This document shows positions 1 to 13,545 of a DNA stretch of 64,000 bases, one piece after another. This DNA comes from Medakamo hakoo. Taxonomy: Eukaryota > Chlorophyta > Trebouxiophyceae > Coccomyxaceae. The notes beneath the pieces are model-generated. The model did no database searches. It saw only the letters and a program-made list of their open reading frames with translations, and was not told where the DNA came from. Position numbers and translations under genes: made by a program. The stretch is taken from contig CP089454.1 of assembly GCA_026636295.1 (NCBI GenBank), forward strand, positions 1,054,001-1,118,000, written 5' to 3'. The stretch's first letter is position 1. Every line of letters starts with the position of its first letter.

Positions 1-440
1 GAGAAGGCGCCGGCTCCCTGGCCCAGGCGAGAGCAGAGGGTGGCGGTGGCGCCTCCGGCCCGGAAGCGCGCTGCTGGCCGGCGTGCGGAAAGAGAGAGGC
101 GCGGCCTGGGTCAGGGATGCCCGTCCGCGCCAGGAGCGCGTGCGGGATGGAAGGTAAGATGTGTCAGGTAGTCGTCTGGCGTTGCAGAGATGCTGACAAG
201 AGGCCAGGCGGCGCGGTGGTGCGCGGCGCGCGCCAAGGAATTGTCTGTGTGAGAGTGACTCTCAGGCAGTCGTCGCGGAGGGAAGCGCGCTGCCCCATTT
301 CGCAGTCTCTCCCCCCAGGCGCGCTCGCGGACCGCGTGGAAAAAAAGAGGAGGCAGCAGCAGCACGACGCAGCGAGGGAGAGCCGGACGCACGCACACCC
401 GTCTTTCGCCGCACGCACGCCCCGCGCACCCATCGCAGCC
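1..440. other. Upstream region of the MSI1 gene
   Basis: No gene can be supported here. The stretch holds the presumed promoter and 5' UTR of the histone-chaperone gene that starts at 441. Reading frames on both strands are open only because of the high GC content and show no family signature. An upstream gene outside the window could contribute its end, but nothing shows this. Confidence 0.4.
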
Positions 441-2287
<1,847 letters not shown>

Positions 2288-2644
2288 GGCGCTCGTGGGG
2301 GGATGGGAGAGGGAGGGAGGGAGGGAGGGGGAGGCATGGGTGGTTGCGTGTGCGGCGGGAGGGCGGAGGGAGGAGAGGCTGGGTGTGCAAAACGCTGCAC
2401 GCGCCCCGTGCCCCCTCGACCCTCGCAGACGCACAGGTGCACTCTCTCGTCATCCCCGCCCCTTTTCCGCGACTGCACGCGCGCCCAGCCCCACCTCCGC
2501 CACCAGGGCCGAAGCCGGACGGGCGCAGGCCCCTCGGTCCGGCCGGGTGCACGGGGTCCTAGGGGCCGCCGCCGCGCGGGCGGGTGTCGGGATTTTTGTG
2601 AGGAGCGAGCGCTTTCTTTCCATCTACTCTCTCTCGCCGCCACC
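2288..2644. other. Intergenic region, MSI1 3' end to RING-FYVE-SYLF start
   Basis: This carries the MSI1 3' UTR and the promoter/5' UTR of the next gene. It starts G-rich and becomes C-rich. No gene is visible. Confidence 0.4.
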
Positions 2645-4711
2645 ATGGCGTGCGACGGCCCTCAGTGCCCAGTTTGCGTGGACACGCTGGGCATTCACGG
2701 CGGGCCCGTCACGCTGAGCTGCGGTGTGTGGGGTTGGAGGGGACAGGGGCGCGCCTTTTTGCGGGGCATTGTGTGCGCCCCGGTCCCGCGCCCGCGCAGC
2801 GAGCGCGAGCAGCACGCACACACAAACCCGCTGTCCCAGCCCTCCCATCCTCACCACTCCACGCGCCTTGCCGACCCATACACACCAGGCCACAACGCGT
2901 GCGCGGCCTGCCTGCGCTCCATGCTGGCCGCCGCCCCGCTCATGGCCCGGTGTGCCACCTGCCCGCTGTGCCGGGCGCCCTTCTCCGCCGTCCCGGCCGT
3001 CAACCACGAGCTGCGCGAGCTGATTGCTTTGGCGGCCCCCCACGGGCCGTCGTCGCCGTCCGCGCCGGCCACGGCCTGGGAGGACGCGGCCGACGGGTGG
3101 GAGGCCGTGGGCGGCGGGCGCGGGAGTGGTGGGCGCCAGCCGGGCGCGGCGGCGGCCGGCCCGCCCGCGTCCACCACCACGCCCACCCCGGCGGCGCCCC
3201 CGCACCGCACGACGGTCGCGCTCGTCCGGTCCGGCCGCGCCGACGCCATGGCCCTGGACCCGCCGCCCGCCTGGGCGCCCGACTCGGCGTCGGCCGGCTG
3301 CCAGGCGTGCGGCACGCGCTTTGGCGTGGGCGGGCCGGCGCGGCTCAGCTTTTCGCGCCGGCACCACTGCCGGGCGTGCGGCGGCCTGTTTTGCGGGCGG
3401 TGCGCGGCCGCGCGCGCCCTCCTCCCGCCGCGCTTTGCCGCGGGCGAGCCCGCGCGCGTGTGCGCCGCCTGCGCCGCCCTGCTCGCCCCGATCCAACCCC
3501 GCCTCGCGGCGGCGGTGTCCCCCGCCTCCCGCCCGCCCGTGCACGACGTCACCGACGGGTCGGCTCCCCGGGCGTGGCTGCGCCCGCCCGTGGGCGGTGG
3601 CATGGAGGGCGCGCTGTTTCGGGCGACGGCCGCGGCGCGCGCGCTGGCCGGCGCGCTCGCGGGCGCGGGCGCGGGCCCGAGCCTGCGCCCGGCGTCGCCG
3701 CCCTCGGCGTCATCGACCGGCCTGTCCGTGGCCCAGGCCGCGCGCCGCGCCCTGGGCCCGTCCCCCGGCGAAATCGACGCCGCGGCCGGGCTGGCCCTCC
3801 TGACCATCGCGAAGGTGGGCCTGGGCGTGTGGTCTGCGGCCGCGGGCGGCGGCGTGTTTGTCTGCCGCCGCCGCCGCGGCGCGGCCGGCGGCGCCAACAG
3901 CGGGTCGTGGGGCCCGCCGCTCGCCCTGCACGCGGCGGGCGCTGGGTGGGGCTTGCAAGCGGGAGCCGCGCTGGTCGACATCCTGATCCTGGCGCCGACG
4001 CCCGCGGCCGCGCGCGCGCTGGCGGGCGCGCACGTGTCGGCCGGCTTTGCCGCGGGCGGCATCGTGCCGGCCGGCGCCAGCAGCCGGTCGCCGCCCCCGT
4101 CCACCTCCGCCCCCCCGCCCCTGACCTCCGCGTCTGAAGCGGCGCTCCGCCTGGGCGGCGGGCCTGGCCGGGCGGCGGGCCTGGGGCTGTGCCGGGCGTA
4201 CGCGCTGCCGTCCTCGCGCGGCGCGTTTGCGGGTGTGTCTGTCGAGGGCTGGGTGGTCGGCCCGGCCGAGCGGGCGAACGCCGACTTTTACGGGGGCGGT
4301 GCCGCGGTGCCGTCCGTGGGCGAGACGCTGGGCGGTGGGCCGGCTGCGCCCGCTGCCGCGAGCGCGCTGTGCGCGGCGCTGGACGCGGTGGTCGCGGCCG
4401 ACGCAGCGGCCGCGGCCGCCGCGGCGGTGGCGGTGGGCGGAGGCGCGCCCACCGGCGCCGCCCTGTCGACCGACCCGCCCGCTCCACCGCCGTCCACGCC
4501 GCCCGCGGACGCGCCACCCCCACCGGCCCCACCTGCTCCGCCGCCGCCGCCTCGCCCGGCCAAGGAAAGCTCCAGCTCCGGTGGGGGTGGTGGCGGCGGG
4601 CGCCGCCGGCGGCGAGGTGGTGGGGGTGGCGACGGTGCGACGCGGCCGCCGCCGTCGGCGCCGCCTGCTGCTGATGAATCATTGGGCGCCCTGTTTGGGG
4701 AGGGGTGGTGA
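2645..4711 (+). CDS. RING-FYVE-SYLF domain protein
   Basis: Two exons, 2645..2723 and 2889..4711, give 633 residues. The 165-bp intron splits the RING finger (C-P-V-C ... [10 protein letters not shown] ... C-P-L-C, residues about 8-53). A FYVE zinc finger follows at about 155-225, with paired CxxC motifs and the basic [10 protein letters not shown] signature that binds phosphatidylinositol 3-phosphate. Residues about 300-500 match the SYLF (Ysc84/DUF500) domain of lipid- and actin-binding proteins, for example [17 protein letters not shown] and [14 protein letters not shown]. The tail is Pro/Gly/Ser-rich and low complexity. FYVE-SYLF proteins are known in plants and algae and act on endosomal or vacuolar membranes. 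The N-terminal RING suggests an added ubiquitin-ligase role, which is inference. The start ATG sits in a CCACCATGG-like context. Confidence 0.88.
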   Translation: MACDGPQCPVCVDTLGIHGGPVTLSCGVWGWRGQGRAFLRGIVCAPVPRPRSEREQHAHTNPLSQPSHPHHSTRLADPYTPGHNACAACLRSMLAAAPLMARCATCPLCRAPFSAVPAVNHELRELIALAAPHGPSSPSAPATAWEDAADGWEAVGGGRGSGGRQPGAAAAGPPASTTTPTPAAPPHRTTVALVRSGRADAMALDPPPAWAPDSASAGCQACGTRFGVGGPARLSFSRRHHCRACGGLFCGRCAAARALLPPRFAAGEPARVCAACAALLAPIQPRLAAAVSPASRPPVHDVTDGSAPRAWLRPPVGGGMEGALFRATAAARALAGALAGAGAGPSLRPASPPSASSTGLSVAQAARRALGPSPGEIDAAAGLALLTIAKVGLGVWSAAAGGGVFVCRRRRGAAGGANSGSWGPPLALHAAGAGWGLQAGAALVDILILAPTPAAARALAGAHVSAGFAAGGIVPAGASSRSPPPSTSAPPPLTSASEAALRLGGGPGRAAGLGLCRAYALPSSRGAFAGVSVEGWVVGPAERANADFYGGGAAVPSVGETLGGGPAAPAAASALCAALDAVVAADAAAAAAAAVAVGGGAPTGAALSTDPPAPPPSTPPADAPPPPAPPAPPPPPRPAKESSSSGGGGGGGRRRRRGGGGGDGATRPPPSAPPAADESLGALFGEGW

Positions 4712-4877
4712 AGTGGGGTTTGTCACGGACGGAGAACTGAGAGGGCCTGGTGCGTTTTCTTTCAGTCGACAGAGGTTTGATGGAGCGCGCGGCCGGGCCG
4801 CTTTGTGAACTCTCCTCCCAAACACCCAATCGGCCCGTCCAAAGTTTTTCTTTTCCTAGCACACACACGCACACACC

Positions 4878-6651
4878 ATGCAGATCGCCCCGGAAGTCCT
4901 GGTGACCATCACCGTGGGCGTGACCTTCCTGTTCGCCCTGATGAAGGGTGAGTTGACGGCGGTGGGGCGGAGGCCGCGACCGTCCGGGGAAAAAAGAGGC
5001 GACAAACTGCGTTAGCCCGCCGTGTCATCCCAAGCCGGCCTCCAACAAGCACCGCCGCCGTGCGCACCTCAACCCACCCGCATTTGCCTCCCAACCCACA
5101 CCATCCAGTCCTGCGCCCGGCCACGCACGCTGCGCGCGAAAAGTCGTTCATGAAGTGCGTGGTGGAGAGGGAGGAAGAGTCGGAAAAAACTGCAGTGCGC
5201 GCGGCCCGGCCAGCCGAAATCTCTTTGTTCCGTGTGCGCTGCGTGACGGCCAGCGCGCCCACAGGTGCCGGCGTCTTTTCTGCCACCCGTGGATGTGATC
5301 TGGTGGCGGACGTGCGCTGGCTTGGTTACGGCAGGAAAGCAGCGCCTGGAACGCCCACCTTGCCTCCAAAGCGCGCGGGGGTGTCGGAAAGGCCGCGCCC
5401 CGCGCCGCTTCGCACGCGAGGCCGTTTTTCGCTCACACCCCCCTCCCGCCTCGCCACCTGCACACCTCCCTCCACCACCCACTACCCAGGGACTTCTGCG
5501 CCCCCGTCCCCAACTTCATCTTCCGCCCGGCCTCCTGGATCCCCGTCCTGGCCGACTCCCTGTCCAAAGCCATCCTGCCGCCGTCCCTGTGGGTCATGCG
5601 CTACCGCATCTGCGCGTACATGTCCACCCGCATCACGGCCGCGCTGGCCGAGATCGGCGTCGCCGACGCGCTGGTGGCCGGCCCCAAGACCGCGGCGGCC
5701 CTGGCCAAGGAGCTCAAGTGCGACGAGCGCCAGCTCTTCCGCCTGCTGCGCGGCGCCGTCCAGGCCGGCCTGTTCGAGGAAGCCCCCGGCTCGCCGCCCG
5801 GCCCCGCGGGCCCGGCCACCACCCTCTTCCGCAACAACCGCCAGTCGGCCGTCCTGCGGACCGACCACCCCAACTGCGTGCGCCACATGGCCATCCACCA
5901 GGGCGAGGAAATGGAGCGGGCGTGGGCCCAGCTGGCGTGGGGCGTGAAGACGGGCGGCCGCATGTTCGAGCGGGCGCACGGCGGGCAGGAACTGTTTGAG
6001 TACTTGAAGGACCGCCCGGCCACGGAGACGATCTTCTCGCGCGCCATGGCGGAGGTCAACGGCCTGTCCGCCAAGGCCGTCATCGCCGACTACTACGCCG
6101 CCCGCTCGTTCAAGCGCGTCGTGGACGTGGGCGGCGCGCACGGCGCGTTCCTGGCCGCCATCCTGGAGGGCCTGCCCCCCAGCACCAAGGGCCTCCTGTT
6201 TGACCAGCCGCAGGTCACCGACCGGGCGGCCGCCCTGTGGAAGAAAAAGGGGTCGGAGTATGGGTCCCTGCTGCCGCGCGTCGACTTTGCGGGCGGCTCC
6301 TTCTTCGACGCCAAGTCCCTGCCCAAGCTGCGCGACGGCGACGTCCTCAACATGCGCCTCATCCTGCACGACTGGTCCGACGCCGACTCCATTTCCATCC
6401 TGACCAACCTGCGTAAAGCCATCGGGTCGGCCAAGGTCACGGTCGCCCTGGTGGAGATGTGCGTCCCCTCCGGCACGTCCGACCCCGTCTTCCAGCGCGG
6501 CATCATGGACCTGCACATGATGTGCGCCCTGCAAGCCAAGGAGCGGACGGCGGAGGAGTGGGCGTCCATGGTCGGCCAGGCCGGCTTCAAGCTCAAGGGC
6601 GTCGTGCCCACGCGCGGCCTGTTCTCGGTCATGGAGTGCGTGGCGGCCTGA
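4878..6651 (+). CDS. SAM-dependent O-methyltransferase (COMT/ASMT class)
   Basis: The core from about 5491 to 6651 encodes a small-molecule O-methyltransferase. A dimerisation helical part (RICAYMSTRITAALAEIGVA, then a winged-helix segment) precedes SAM motif I (VVDVGGAHGAFLAAILE) and the catalytic block NMRLILHDWSDADS, where His is the expected base. The acceptor substrate is unknown. A likely first exon at 4878..4947 encodes a hydrophobic N terminus (MQIAPEVLVTITVGVTFLFA), possibly a membrane anchor or targeting signal. Its donor GTGAGT at 4948 and the acceptor before 5490 do not join in frame: the phase is off by one base. Either a small exon in the 542-bp gap was missed or the read has an error. 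An AATAAA lies about 120 bp after the stop, near 6774. Confidence 0.85.
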
Positions 6652-7469
6652 AGATTTTTTTTCTTTCGAACGGGACGCTCTGTGTGTGCGTGGGTTAGAG
6701 TGTTGGGAGAGTGTGCGCGCGTGTGCGTTGTCTGAGGGGCGCGGTCGTGACTGCGCCCCTCCGGCAACTCCCTGAATAAAAAAACGTGCGCGGCCGTGAC
6801 CTTGTGTTTTTTTGAGCTGGAAAGGGAAAAAAGGGGGGGGGGCTTCTTTTTCTTCAGAGCGCGCCTCGGGAACAATGGCCGAGGGACCTGTTTGCTCAGA
6901 CCTGTTGGTGTTTGGCTCGTGGGGTGGGTGGTGTCCGTGCAAAAACAATGGAGACAAAAAGCGGCGCTCTGCCTCACTTCACTTTTTTCTTTCCTGCCGT
7001 CGGCGCCGCGAGCACTCGTCGCTTTCGCCCGGACACGGCCCCCCTTCCCTCTCCGCCGCCTCCCACCTTCCTACACTAGGTGCGTTGTGGAGTGCGTTCA
7101 ACCCCCCTGAAAGTGAAGCGCGCGGCTGTTGCAGTGCGGGATCGCCCCGGAGTGCGGGTCGCAACACACTTTTTTTTTTTTTTGGCCTTCAAGGACCAAA
7201 AAAAGATGCGCCGCATCTGCCATCCCAGCCGCGCCAGGGGCGCAGGTTTTTCCGTTCACGCAGCCTACACTGTCGATGAGCTATACGCTCGTGCGTGCTT
7301 GGCACGCAACACGGGGCTGTGTCCGCCGTGCACCACCCGTGCAGCTCGAAAACTAAATTTCCTCGGCGAGTGCAACTGCGACGTCGCAGCAGCGAGCGAC
7401 GGCGCGCCCGTGCCCGGCCTTGCCTCACTCACCACACACGAACTCCGCCCTCACACACACCGCAGAACC
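6652..7469. other. Intergenic region between methyltransferase and peroxidase genes
   Basis: About 820 bp without a supported gene. It holds the methyltransferase 3' UTR with AATAAA near 6774, homopolymer runs of A, T and G, and the peroxidase promoter. A 14-bp perfect palindrome with a GACGTC core lies at 7376..7389. Confidence 0.5.
7376..7389. promoter_or_regulatory. Palindrome with GACGTC (CRE/C-box) core
   Basis: CTGCGACGTCGCAG is a perfect 14-bp palindrome 81 bp before the peroxidase start codon. The ACGT core is the classic bZIP factor target in plants and algae. Binding here is inference from the motif and position only. Confidence 0.3.
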
Positions 7470-8861
7470 ATGCGCGGCGGTCACGGTGGCGGTCCCGGCT
7501 TAGCCCGCCGGCTGACCTCCGCCCTGCTCATCCTGGCGGGCTTGACGGCGGCGCCCGCCAAGGCCTGCCCCTTTGCCCCGAAAACGGGCGGGCGGGCCGC
7601 GCCGTCCGCCGTCGGCCTGGAGCCGGCTGAGACAGCCGCCCGCGCCCGGGCCCTCTTGGCCACGGACGTGGGCGCTGGGTTAGGGTTTGGTGCCGGCTAC
7701 GAGCGCGTGCTGACCGCCGTCGAAGCCGGCGCGGCCATCCCGGCACCACCCCGCCGCGCGCTCAAGGCCGCGGCTGCTGCCGCCCCGGCTGCCGCCGCGG
7801 ACGTGCCGGGCTTTGCGCCGCCGCTCGACACGCGCGCGGTCTACGCCGCCCCACGCCCGCCCGCCCCCAAGATCGACCTGGAAGAGGCGGACGCCTTCAT
7901 GCCCGACGCAGCGCTGATTGCCAAGATCCTCAGCAAAAACAAAACCACGGCGGAAGGCGTGCTGCACCGGCTGTCCGACTTGGAGTGGCACAAGCTGGCC
8001 GCGGAGGCGGTCGTGGCCTCGCACCTGGACGTGCCTGCACACCTGGCAGCCAAGGAAGACGAGGTCGCCGCGTTCACATCCTCCAACAAGACCGTCGTCG
8101 CCGAAGCCGTGGCCCGCGCCGTCATCGAACACCTGTCCACCCCGAACCTGTACGGTCTGCTCCTGCGCGCGGCCTTCCACGACGCGGGCGCGGGGCCGGC
8201 CGGCCTGGCGGCCAACCCGCCGCACGGCTCCACGCCGTCCGGTGGGCTGGACGGCTCCCTCCGCTACGAACTGCACTGGGACTCCAATGCGGGCGTCGTG
8301 GGCGTGTGGCCGGTGCTGGCCCTTGCCAAAAAAGTGCTTGACGAGAAGTACCCGGGCATGTTTTCGTTCGCGGACGTCATTGCCATTGGCGGCGCGGCGG
8401 GCGTGAAAGCGGCCGGCGGGCCCGTCATGAGCGTGGGACTGGGTCGGATCGACGCCGGTCAGGCCGACCTGCGGTCTGGGCCCGCGACCGACCCCGGCCA
8501 CGCCAAAGACTTCACCGCGCCGCAACTCCTGGCCGCCTTCGCCGATTTTGGCGTGGATGAGAAGGACACGGTCGTTCTCATGGGCGCCCACACCATGGGG
8601 TTGGTCATGTTGACAGGCGGCTCGGAAGGTCCGCTCGGTCCCGTCCCGCCGAAGTTCACCAACTTTTTCTACAAGGCCGCCCTCGCGCAAAAGGCGTCCT
8701 TCATCGTGGACAATGCGCTGGGCTCGGACCCGGCGACTGTGCCGTTGATGCAGACGTTTGCCGACGACCAGGCCGCATTTTTTGCGGCGTTCAAGGACTC
8801 GTACGCGCGGATGACGTGGTGGGGCCAGCCGGTGGAGGTGGTGCCGCCGCCGTGGTCCTGA
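7470..8861 (+). CDS. Class I-like heme peroxidase (ascorbate-peroxidase family)
   Basis: A single exon of 463 residues. It is a plant-superfamily heme peroxidase that would reduce hydrogen peroxide using ascorbate or another donor. The distal site reads LLLRAAFHDAGAG, with Arg233 and His237. The proximal site reads VLMGAHTMG, with His374 as heme ligand. Between them, DVIAIGGAAGVKAAGGP matches the class I signature region. The N terminus has a basic stretch then the hydrophobic run TSALLILAGLTAAPAKA, consistent with a signal or plastid/lumen targeting peptide, and a long Ala/Pro-rich linker precedes the catalytic domain. The length exceeds cytosolic ascorbate peroxidase (~250) and fits organellar or extended forms. 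The donor specificity is not settled. Confidence 0.88.
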   Translation: MRGGHGGGPGLARRLTSALLILAGLTAAPAKACPFAPKTGGRAAPSAVGLEPAETAARARALLATDVGAGLGFGAGYERVLTAVEAGAAIPAPPRRALKAAAAAAPAAAADVPGFAPPLDTRAVYAAPRPPAPKIDLEEADAFMPDAALIAKILSKNKTTAEGVLHRLSDLEWHKLAAEAVVASHLDVPAHLAAKEDEVAAFTSSNKTVVAEAVARAVIEHLSTPNLYGLLLRAAFHDAGAGPAGLAANPPHGSTPSGGLDGSLRYELHWDSNAGVVGVWPVLALAKKVLDEKYPGMFSFADVIAIGGAAGVKAAGGPVMSVGLGRIDAGQADLRSGPATDPGHAKDFTAPQLLAAFADFGVDEKDTVVLMGAHTMGLVMLTGGSEGPLGPVPPKFTNFFYKAALAQKASFIVDNALGSDPATVPLMQTFADDQAAFFAAFKDSYARMTWWGQPVEVVPPPWS

Positions 8862-9033
8862 AACAGGATGGAACGGAGGGAAAGAGAGGGTGTGGCGGAG
8901 AGACTGGTGAGAGAGGGCGGAGGGCGTGCTTTTTTAGGAAACGGCGTTGTGTTGAACGACTTTTTAGATGTTTTTCGCTCCATCCCATCCCACTCTCTCC
9001 ATCCGTTCCAGGCCCGCCCTCCACGAAGAAGAA

Positions 9034-10592
9034 ATGTCCTCTCCCGCCCTCCTCTCCACTCCTTCACCCATGCTCCACGGCCGCGGGGGCAGCGCTCCAC
9101 TGCTCCTGCGCCGCGCCATCTCGGTCGAGGTCCGCGCCGTGGCGACGACGAAAGGCAAACCCGCCGCGCCGGGTGGTTGTGGTGGCAGCAGTGATGCGCC
9201 CGCCTCCACGCCCGCCGCTCCTGCGCCCGCGGGCATCCCTGCTCCGCGTGGCTTGCTACGGGCTCTGTCCGCGTCGGCCGACCTGGAGCCGGAGCTGTCC
9301 CTGCGGTGAGTGTTGGATTTTTTTTTATTTGGCGTTGGAGAGGGGTGTCTCGGCGGATGGTCAAACCTTCGCGCGGCCGAGCGCTCCCACCCATCCATCC
9401 ATCCAACGGCCGCCCCTCTCTCTGTACGCACCGCAACAGTTTCTACCGGTCCGGCCTGGGCCGCCTCATCCCCTGCTCCTCCGCTCCCGATGCGCTCGTC
9501 GCCGCCGCCCTGAGCGCGGCGGGCCCGGCGTCCGCGGCCGGGCTGCTGGTGGAGGACAAGGGTGGTGCGGCCGCGACGCCCCCGGTGCCAGCGGACGGCC
9601 CTCCCGCCACGACCACCATCCGCGCCGCGCTCATCGCCAATCCGGCTGTGCGTTACGGCGTCGCTCCCGCGGGCGCCGGGCCGGCCACGCGCATTTACCT
9701 CACGGCGCAGGGCGGCGGCAGGAGCGCCGCCGCGGGCGCGGTGCCCGTCTCGCCCTGGCACGATGTGCCGTTGCAGGCGGTGGCCAGCGCCTCCACCCCG
9801 ACCGCCGCCGCCGCCGCCGCCGCCGCCGCCCCGTTCTTCAACATGGTCGTGGAATGCCCGGCCGGCTCGACGGCCAAGCTGGAGGTCGATGCGGCCGCGT
9901 CCCCGCTCAACCCCCTGGTCCAGGACACGACCAAGGCGGGCGCGCCGCGCTTTTTCCCGGCCCCGCTCTTCTTCTCGTACGGCATGCTGCCGCAGACGTA
10001 TGAAGACCCGAACGTGAAGGACGCGGAGTCGGGCGCGCCCGGCGACGGCGACCCCGTGGACGTGGTGGAAGTCGGCGGCTGGGTGAGCGTGGGCGGGGGC
10101 GGGGACGGCCACCAGGCCACCACGACCGGCGGCGCGGCCTGCGGTCCCCGGCCGGGCGGCGCGCCTGCCGCCCACCCGGCGACCGCGCCCCTGCCCGCCG
10201 GGTCGGTCGTCCCCGTCAAGGTCCTGGGCGCGCTGGCGCTCATCGATTCCGGCGAGCTGGACTGGAAGGTGCTCGCCATCCGCGCGTCCCACCCGGCCGC
10301 GCCGGCGCTGCACACCGTCGCCGACTTGGAAGCCGCCGCCGGGCCGGGCTGCCTGGACCGGCTCGTGGACTGGTTCACCAACTACAAGGTGTGCGAGGGA
10401 AAGCCGCCCAACACCTGGGCGCGCGGTGGCGTGCCCGTGTCCCCGGCCGACGCGGTCGCGGTCATCAACCACACGGCCACCACGTACGCCGCGGCCGGGC
10501 TGGCCCCGCCCAGCACGCTGGCCCCGCCCAGCCTGACCCTGGTGCGCACCCGGTCGCGGGTGGCGCTGCCTCACGTGGCGGAGGCGGCGTGA
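9034..10592 (+). CDS. Soluble inorganic pyrophosphatase, eukaryotic family I, probably plastid
   Basis: Exons 9034..9305 and 9440..10592 give 474 residues. The enzyme hydrolyses pyrophosphate to drive biosynthetic reactions. Recognisable blocks are PWHDVPLQA, FNMVVECPAGSTAKLE, YGMLPQTYEDPN, the metal-binding GDGDPVDVVEVG, and VKVLGALALIDSGELDWKV. This is the animal/fungal-like type, which green algae use in the plastid. The first ~90 residues are rich in Ser, Arg and Ala and look like a transit peptide. A glycine/histidine/alanine-rich insertion of about 40 residues sits after the GDGDPVD motif, where yeast and animal enzymes have a short turn. It is convergent with FtsH across a TG repeat. 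Confidence 0.92.
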
Positions 10593-10745
10593 TGTGCGGG
10601 ACTTGTGTTAGGCGAGATGTGCGCCTGCGTTTGCTCTGTTTTTAGGCTGGAATGAAAGGAGGGCCGTTGGAGCTACCTTCGACGGCCGCTCCCCCCTCTC
10701 CCTCTTTGCATATTTCGGCGAGGCCATGATGAGGACGGTTCGGAC

Positions 10746-11182
<437 letters not shown>

Positions 11183-11242
11183 ATGAAACGAAAACACAAC
11201 AATTGAAACAATGAATGAAAAAAAAAAATCTCTCCTCTCCCA

Positions 11243-13441
11243 TCAACGTCTCAACCCGGCCGAAGTCGGCGGGCCGGGCGGGTCCTCCGCCACGCCGCCG
11301 GCCAACGCCCGCAGCTCCTCCAGCTCCACGCCATCCAGGCTTTCGCGTTCTTCCAAAGCAGCAATCACAGCATCCAAAAAGCCACGGTTGCCTTTGAGCA
11401 GGGCCTCGGCGCGGGCGTACGCGGCCGCGACCTCGGCCGCGACGGCCGCGTCGATCTGGTCGCCCGTCGCGGCGCTGTGCTCCAGGGCCGGCGCGGCGAC
11501 AGCAGCGCCCGCGGGCCCAGGCGGCGCCGACCAGGCCAGTGGGCCCAGGCGGTCGGCGGCAAAGCCGCACGCCTCAATCATGGCGCGCGCGATGCGGGCG
11601 ACGGCCGCGCAGTCGTCGGCCGCGCCCGTGGTGACCGCCGCGTCGCCCAAGACCAGGGCTTCGGCCGCACGCCCGCCCAGCGCGACCGACATGCCGGCCT
11701 CCAGCCGAGAGCGGGACGGCAGGCCCGCCACCGCTGCCGCTTCATCCGGCGCAAACCAGGTGGACCCAAAGCCGCCCGCGGCGGACGACCGCCCCGCGCG
11801 CGGGATGATGGACACTTTCGCGATCGGATCGTAATCGTGGACGAGGGCCGCGACGACTGCGTGGCCCGCCTCATGCACCGCGGACGCGCGGCGGCGGGCT
11901 GGGGTCAGCACAGCCGACGTGCGGGCGGGCCCCGCCACCACGCGCTCCAACGCCTCTTCCACGTCGTCCGGGTTGATGGACGGCCGCCCCGCCCGCGCTG
12001 CGCCGATCGCCGCCTCGTTCAGCACGTTGGCCAGGCCCGCCCCGGAAAAGCCAGACGTGCGGGCGGCGAGGGCGGCCAGGTCCACCCCCGGTCCCAGGCT
12101 CTTGCGCTTGGCGTGCACCCGTAAAATCGCTTGCCGGCCCGCCAGGTCCGGCAGGTCCAGCGTGACGCGGCGGTCGAACCGGCCCGGCCGCAGCAGCGCC
12201 GGGTCCAGCACGTCCGGCCGGTTGGTGGCGGCCAGGACGATGAGCGGCGCCGCGCCCTTGGCGTCAAACCCGTCCATCTCCGTCAGCAGCTGGTTGAGCG
12301 TCTGTTCGCGCTCGTCGTTGCCGCCGCCCATGCCGGAGCCGCGGACGCGGCCGACCGCGTCGACCTCATCAATCAGGAGGATGGCCGGCGCCGCGGCGCG
12401 CGCGGCGGCAAACAGGTCGCGCACGCGCGCGGCGCCCACGCCCACGAAGATTTCCACAAACTCAGGGCCGGACGCCGAAAAAAAGGGGACGCCGGCCTCG
12501 CCCGCGACGGCGCGGGCGAGCAGGGTTTTCCCCGTCCCGGGCGGGCCTTCCAGCAACACGCCGCGGGGCAGCCGCGCGCCGAGCGCCGCATACTTGCCCG
12601 GGTTTTTCAGGAAGTCGACCACTTCGCGCAGCTCCGTCTTGGCGCCGTCCACGCCCGCCACGTCCGCAAACGTGACGTCAGATTTAACGGGCTTGACGGC
12701 CGCCCGCAGCATGGACAGCGGGCCGGCGAGCGGGTCGTTGCGTGAGTTGAGGAGGCCCGCGCCTGAGCCGGGCGGGAGGGCGGGCGTGTCCCCGGAGTCG
12801 CCGCCTTCCCCTCCTCCTTTGCGGCGCAGGATGAAGTAGAGGAAGCCGGCCAGGGCGGCGGCCAGGAGGCCGGCGCCCAGGCGGGATGGGGTGGACGACG
12901 GCCCAGCTTGCGCGTCGGCTGCGGGGGTCGACGACGCCGACGGCGCCACCACCCCACCAGGCAGCCCTTTGACCGCCACGCCTGCGGCGGCCAGGCGGCC
13001 CAGCAGGGCCGGGTCGCCGCCCAGTGAAGGCGGGGGCGGCGGCGGCAGCGTGACGCGGGCGCGCTCGCCAGACGAGAGGGTGACGGACAGGGACGCGCCG
13101 TCGGGCGAGACGGTGACGGCCGCGACGGAGCCGGCGTCCAAGGCGTCTAAGAAGGCGGAGTAACGCATCGTTGGTGGTTGGGCGGCGTGGGTGGGTGGCA
13201 CGGACGACGCGAGGCCCAGCAGGAGGGCGAGGGTGGTGGTGCGGCGGGTCAGAGCGCCGCCCGTGCCGGCGTCAGACGTGGCGAGCGTGCAGGTTCGACG
13301 TCTCGCCGTGGGGCTGAACCGTGCCGGAACGAGCGTCCACCCAGCCGGGCAGGATGGAACGGACACCCTAAGTCCCGCCGGGCGGGTGCGGCCGAGTCCA
13401 ACCGACGGCTTCATTGGCAGGGGGCGTGGCGGAGGCATCAT
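11243..13441 (-). CDS. FTSH: FtsH-type ATP-dependent zinc metalloprotease, plastid
   Basis: A single exon of 732 residues. FtsH proteases are membrane hexamers that unfold and degrade photodamaged thylakoid proteins. The AAA+ domain has Walker A GPPGTGK at 299-305, Walker [12 protein letters not shown] and the second region of homology [20 protein letters not shown]. The protease has HEAGH at 523-527, the zinc and catalytic site. The N terminus has a basic, Ser/Pro-rich stretch followed by [20 protein letters not shown], a twin-arginine-like lumen signal. One transmembrane helix ([16 protein letters not shown]) precedes the ATPase. The start at 13441 is one of two adjacent ATG codons. A catalytically active enzyme is expected; whether it is the A or B subtype was not resolved. 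Confidence 0.95.
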   Translation of the reverse strand: MMPPPRPLPMKPSVGLGRTRPAGLRVSVPSCPAGWTLVPARFSPTARRRTCTLATSDAGTGGALTRRTTTLALLLGLASSVPPTHAAQPPTMRYSAFLDALDAGSVAAVTVSPDGASLSVTLSSGERARVTLPPPPPPSLGGDPALLGRLAAAGVAVKGLPGGVVAPSASSTPAADAQAGPSSTPSRLGAGLLAAALAGFLYFILRRKGGGEGGDSGDTPALPPGSGAGLLNSRNDPLAGPLSMLRAAVKPVKSDVTFADVAGVDGAKTELREVVDFLKNPGKYAALGARLPRGVLLEGPPGTGKTLLARAVAGEAGVPFFSASGPEFVEIFVGVGAARVRDLFAAARAAAPAILLIDEVDAVGRVRGSGMGGGNDEREQTLNQLLTEMDGFDAKGAAPLIVLAATNRPDVLDPALLRPGRFDRRVTLDLPDLAGRQAILRVHAKRKSLGPGVDLAALAARTSGFSGAGLANVLNEAAIGAARAGRPSINPDDVEEALERVVAGPARTSAVLTPARRRASAVHEAGHAVVAALVHDYDPIAKVSIIPRAGRSSAAGGFGSTWFAPDEAAAVAGLPSRSRLEAGMSVALGGRAAEALVLGDAAVTTGAADDCAAVARIARAMIEACGFAADRLGPLAWSAPPGPAGAAVAAPALEHSAATGDQIDAAVAAEVAAAYARAEALLKGNRGFLDAVIAALEERESLDGVELEELRALAGGVAEDPPGPPTSAGLRR

Positions 13442-13545
13442 GAGCTGCTCGCGGCAAAAAAACTAATGGCACCGACGCGCGACCGTCGGCCTTCCCGCAG
13501 ACGCAAAGCAAAAAAACGGAGCCCACGCCATCCCCACAGGAGACC

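Noticed and set aside
7677-7692. TTAGGGTTTGG, telomere-like sequence
   Set aside because: It is a single copy inside the peroxidase coding region and encodes normal residues.
11477-12839. Open frames antisense to FtsH
   Set aside because: FtsH is certain from its AAA+ and HEAGH motifs, so these frames are compositional.
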